Source of the DNA: JAYUHK01 sp043767025
Lineage (GTDB): Bacteria > Bacteroidota > Bacteroidia > Chitinophagales > Saprospiraceae
Direction: 5' to 3'
Assembly (NCBI GenBank): GCA_043767025.1
Contig: JAYUHK010000028.1
Coordinates: forward strand, 1 to 24,409
DNA: 24,409 nucleotides
Made by a program: the position numbers and the translations under genes. Each line of letters begins with the position of its first letter. Position 1 is the stretch's first letter. The notes under the pieces were generated by a model that did no database searches, was not told the origin of the DNA, and worked only from the letters and a program-made list of their open reading frames with translations. Positions 22,334-24,409 of the stretch are shown piece after piece.

Positions 22334-23956
22334 CTAAAAAATGAATTTAGTAGATAAAAAACTTGATTCATCTTCGGAAACGATTTTGTTGATTATCGCT
22401 TTGTTTTCAGGCGTTTCTTTGGTCGCCACCACTGTTCGTATCGAAAAAGAACGGAGTGCATCATAGACCGAAAGTGTTCCCTCCGCCGAGTCTTTACGCC
22501 CCGTGAACGGAAAAGTGTCGGGACCACGTTGGCACTGTACGTTTAGATTTACCCTCGAAACTTGGTTCACCAAGCCATCAATCAGGTGTGATATTTCGAC
22601 TGTATCTGTCCCAAAAATACTCACTTGCTGTCCGTGATTAGAAGCTACCATATAGTCCAAAGGCTCTTGCAATTTGGAAAAAGAAACTACGGGAACGATG
22701 GGTCCGAACTGCTCCTCGCGGTACAATTTCATACCCTCTTTGACAGGAAAAACGACGGCTGGAAAAAAAAGTGTTCCGTTTTGGACACCGCCGTTTTGAT
22801 TCATAATATTTCCTCCTTGAGCGGCTGCATCGGCGATACATTCGTTCAAGTATTTGAACCTGTCTTCTTCGGGCAAAGGCGTGATTTGCACCTTGTCGTC
22901 CCAAGGCATTCCAAATTTGAGCGCATCGACTTTTTCACAAAATTTCTTCAAAAAAGCATCTTTGATATTTTCGTGAACGAATAAGATTTTTAGTGCTGTG
23001 CAGCGTTGCCCATTGAACGATAGACTTCCCAAAATACATTCATCGACCGCATTGTCCAAGTTGGCATTTTCTAAAATAATAGCTGGATTTTTGGCATCTA
23101 ATCCCAAAATAGCTCGCAGACGGTTCACTTTTGGGTGGGCTTTTTTGATATTAGAGGCTATTTTGCTCGAAGCGATGAGCGTGAGAACGTCGATTTTGCC
23201 AGTGTTCATCAACGGCTCAATAATTTCATTTCCTTTGCCGTACAAATAATTTACCACGCCTTTCGGAAAACTTTTTTCGATGGCTTTTGACAAAGAATAG
23301 TGTAGCAGACAGCCGTGTTTGGGCGGTTTGAAAAGTATTACGTTGCCCATAATCAAAGCGGGAATGAGCAGCGTATAAGTTTCGTTCAACGGATAGTTGT
23401 AGGGTCCGATGCACAGCGTAACGCCCAATGGCGAGCGGCGTACTTGCCCAATAACGCCTTCTTCGATGGTGAAAGTAGCTGATTTTCGCTCCAATTTTTT
23501 GAGCGATTCTATGGTGTCGTAAATGTATTTGACGGTTCTGTCAAATTCTTTTTCGGAGTCTTTTTGGGATTTTCCGATTTCCCACATCAATAAATTAACT
23601 ATTTCAGAGCGCAATTTGAGCATTTCGCCCACAAATTTTTCGACGTGAAAAATTCGTTTTTCGACTGACATCATGGGCCACTCTCCGAAGCCATTGCCGT
23701 AGGCTTTTTGGGAACTTTCCAAACACTCCATAGCTTCGGGCAAGCCAGTTTTGGGGATTCGCCCAATCATAATTCGCTCCAATGTTGCGTCAGCAGCGGG
23801 CTTATAAACCGCAGCGTAAATTTCGTTGAACGGACTTTTCCAAGCTCTGAACTCTCCATTTATCAGGTATTCCTGTTGATTGATGAACGGAGTTTCTCTT
23901 TCATCAACGGACGAAAAACTATCAAACAGTTGGTCTTTAGTAATTTGGTTTGGCAT
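22334..23956 (-). CDS. Aldehyde dehydrogenase superfamily, NADP-dependent glyceraldehyde-3-phosphate dehydrogenase (GapN)-like
   Basis: A 540-aa ALDH-fold enzyme. Seen in order: the oxyanion Asn in GPYNYPLNETY (about 187), the cofactor Lys in ILFKPPKHG (about 210), the catalytic Cys in SFNGQRCTALK (about 319), and the late EEQFGPIVPVVSF segment. Overall resemblance and length point to the GapN-like group that oxidises glyceraldehyde-3-phosphate to 3-phosphoglycerate without making ATP. The substrate assignment is inference. The motif that normally reads ELGGK, and supplies the general-base Glu, reads GLDAK here. I chose the ATG at 23956 over an adjacent TTG one codon earlier. A possible promoter is at 24012-24019. 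The gene is alone, with a 269-bp AT-rich gap (22065-22333) between it and the putative hydrolase, in which I see nothing definite. Confidence 0.85.
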   Translation of the reverse strand: MPNQITKDQLFDSFSSVDERETPFINQQEYLINGEFRAWKSPFNEIYAAVYKPAADATLERIMIGRIPKTGLPEAMECLESSQKAYGNGFGEWPMMSVEKRIFHVEKFVGEMLKLRSEIVNLLMWEIGKSQKDSEKEFDRTVKYIYDTIESLKKLERKSATFTIEEGVIGQVRRSPLGVTLCIGPYNYPLNETYTLLIPALIMGNVILFKPPKHGCLLHYSLSKAIEKSFPKGVVNYLYGKGNEIIEPLMNTGKIDVLTLIASSKIASNIKKAHPKVNRLRAILGLDAKNPAIILENANLDNAVDECILGSLSFNGQRCTALKILFVHENIKDAFLKKFCEKVDALKFGMPWDDKVQITPLPEEDRFKYLNECIADAAAQGGNIMNQNGGVQNGTLFFPAVVFPVKEGMKLYREEQFGPIVPVVSFSKLQEPLDYMVASNHGQQVSIFGTDTVEISHLIDGLVNQVSRVNLNVQCQRGPDTFPFTGRKDSAEGTLSVYDALRSFSIRTVVATKETPENKAIINKIVSEDESSFLSTKFIF

Positions 23957-24011
23957 CAAACAGATTTTTTAATTTTATAAAATGAAAAACAACGTGTAAA
24001 AATTAGATTTG

Positions 24012-24019
24012 CAAAGTTC
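24012..24019 (-). promoter_or_regulatory. Candidate promoter -7 box for the aldehyde dehydrogenase
   Basis: The minus strand reads GAACTTTGC, one base off TAnnTTTGc, with a TTG 19 nt upstream and about 55 nt of leader to the ATG at 23956. The rest of the 320-bp gap (23957-24276) is AT-rich. A TATTTTTGC at 24239 on the + strand also fits the -7 consensus, but no credible gene follows it. Confidence 0.35.
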
Positions 24020-24274
24020 GCATTTTGAAAGAAAATAACAATACAAAAGCCAACTATCGCTACAAAAATTACTCATCTATAACACATCTTATTTTGTTAA
24101 GTTGTATCGGCGGAGCGTTTGAAGAAAATTTATTTTGAGGAGAAAAAATGACCTAATTTTTACGAACTTTTACAAATTTTTTGGATTGATGTATTTTGTT
24201 CTTTTAATTTTTATGCAAGTGAAAAATAAATAAAATTGTATTTTTGCTAATCAAGTGCTTTGTTTATTAACTCA

Positions 24275-24409
24275 CGTTATGCAAAAAATTTTTTTACTAA
24301 ATTTTCAGGTAACATTTTATTTAAAGACACTGTATTTTCGGACGTGCCTTGTAGAAATTCAAGTTTTTGCAAAAATATCGTCTGGCGAAGCGAAAACTGT
24401 TTGAAGTCT
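24275..24409. repeat. Right copy of the inverted repeat bounding the window
   Basis: The reverse complement of this segment matches 1-135, with 69 bp identical at the outer end and declining identity inward to the stop codon region. Confidence 0.85.
24277..24409 (-). CDS. C-terminal fragment of an unidentified protein, cut by the right window edge
   Basis: The frame is open from the right edge to TAA at 24277-24279, reading FKQFSLRQTIFLQKLEFLQG, then TSENTVSLNKMLPENLVKKF and FA. It is the paralogue of the fragment at 1-108, placed in inverted orientation, and extends 9 codons beyond the stop of that copy. The substitution pattern between the two copies (mostly third positions and conservative changes) supports coding on this strand. 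The family is not recognised, and the N-terminal bulk is outside the window. Confidence 0.5.
   Translation of the reverse strand, partial: DFKQFSLRQTIFLQKLEFLQGTSENTVSLNKMLPENLVKKFFA

Noticed and set aside
24279..24404. A 41-codon + strand ORF (MQKIFLLNFQ...) starting after a TATTTTTGC promoter-like box.
   Set aside because: The opposite strand shows the synonymous-substitution pattern of real coding between the two window-end copies; in this frame the same differences are mostly non-synonymous.

Overview
The window looks like chromosomal DNA from a member of the Bacteroidota, probably a saprospirian, chitinophagian or cytophagian relative (the class is inference). Four proteins end in a type IX secretion (T9SS) sorting domain with the YPNPF / G-x-Y signature. 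Several promoters fit the Bacteroidota pattern (TTG about 17-21 nt upstream of TAnnTTTG), Shine-Dalgarno sequences are mostly absent, and a DUF3276/PUR-alpha type protein and a tailed ribosomal protein S16 are present. Intergenic DNA is very AT-rich.

Layout. 1-135 holds the 3' end of an unidentified gene entering from the left edge; a paralogous 3' end enters from the right edge on the other strand (24277-24409), so the window is bounded by inverted coding repeats. 183-6448 is a housekeeping and metabolic block: NRAMP metal transporter (-), DUF3276 nucleic-acid-binding protein (+), GH2 beta-mannosidase (-), riboflavin synthase (+) and CutC (-). 6512-8799 is a compact four-gene + strand operon (lipoprotein, DedA membrane protein, shikimate dehydrogenase, CoA-binding protein). 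It ends at a bidirectional terminator shared with rpsP (-), whose S16 product carries a long Val/Ala/Glu/Pro tail.

9593-11380 is the most accessory-looking stretch. It holds a 137-nt near-perfect palindromic element followed by a tandem array of two paralogous PD-(D/E)XK-fold proteins with an exact 643-bp period. An orphan 3' end of a third copy lies just upstream.

11463-22064 is dominated by T9SS cargo. Two secreted proteins form one operon. A helical-repeat cytoplasmic protein lies convergent to them, followed by a 956-aa secreted protein with DUF11/DUF7619-like domains, an outer-membrane beta-barrel protein, and a secreted putative glycoside hydrolase with a sorting domain. An aldehyde dehydrogenase of the GapN-like type (22334-23956) closes the window.

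The beta-mannosidase, the putative secreted glycoside hydrolase and the T9SS cargo fit a surface-oriented, polysaccharide-using lifestyle. There is no SusC/SusD pair, so this is not a classical polysaccharide utilisation locus. I found no tRNA, rRNA, CRISPR array or complete insertion sequence. The observations most worth a second look are a strongly over-represented heptamer TGT(C/G)ACA, the tandem nuclease-fold array with its scar and adjacent palindrome, and the inverted coding repeats at the window ends.
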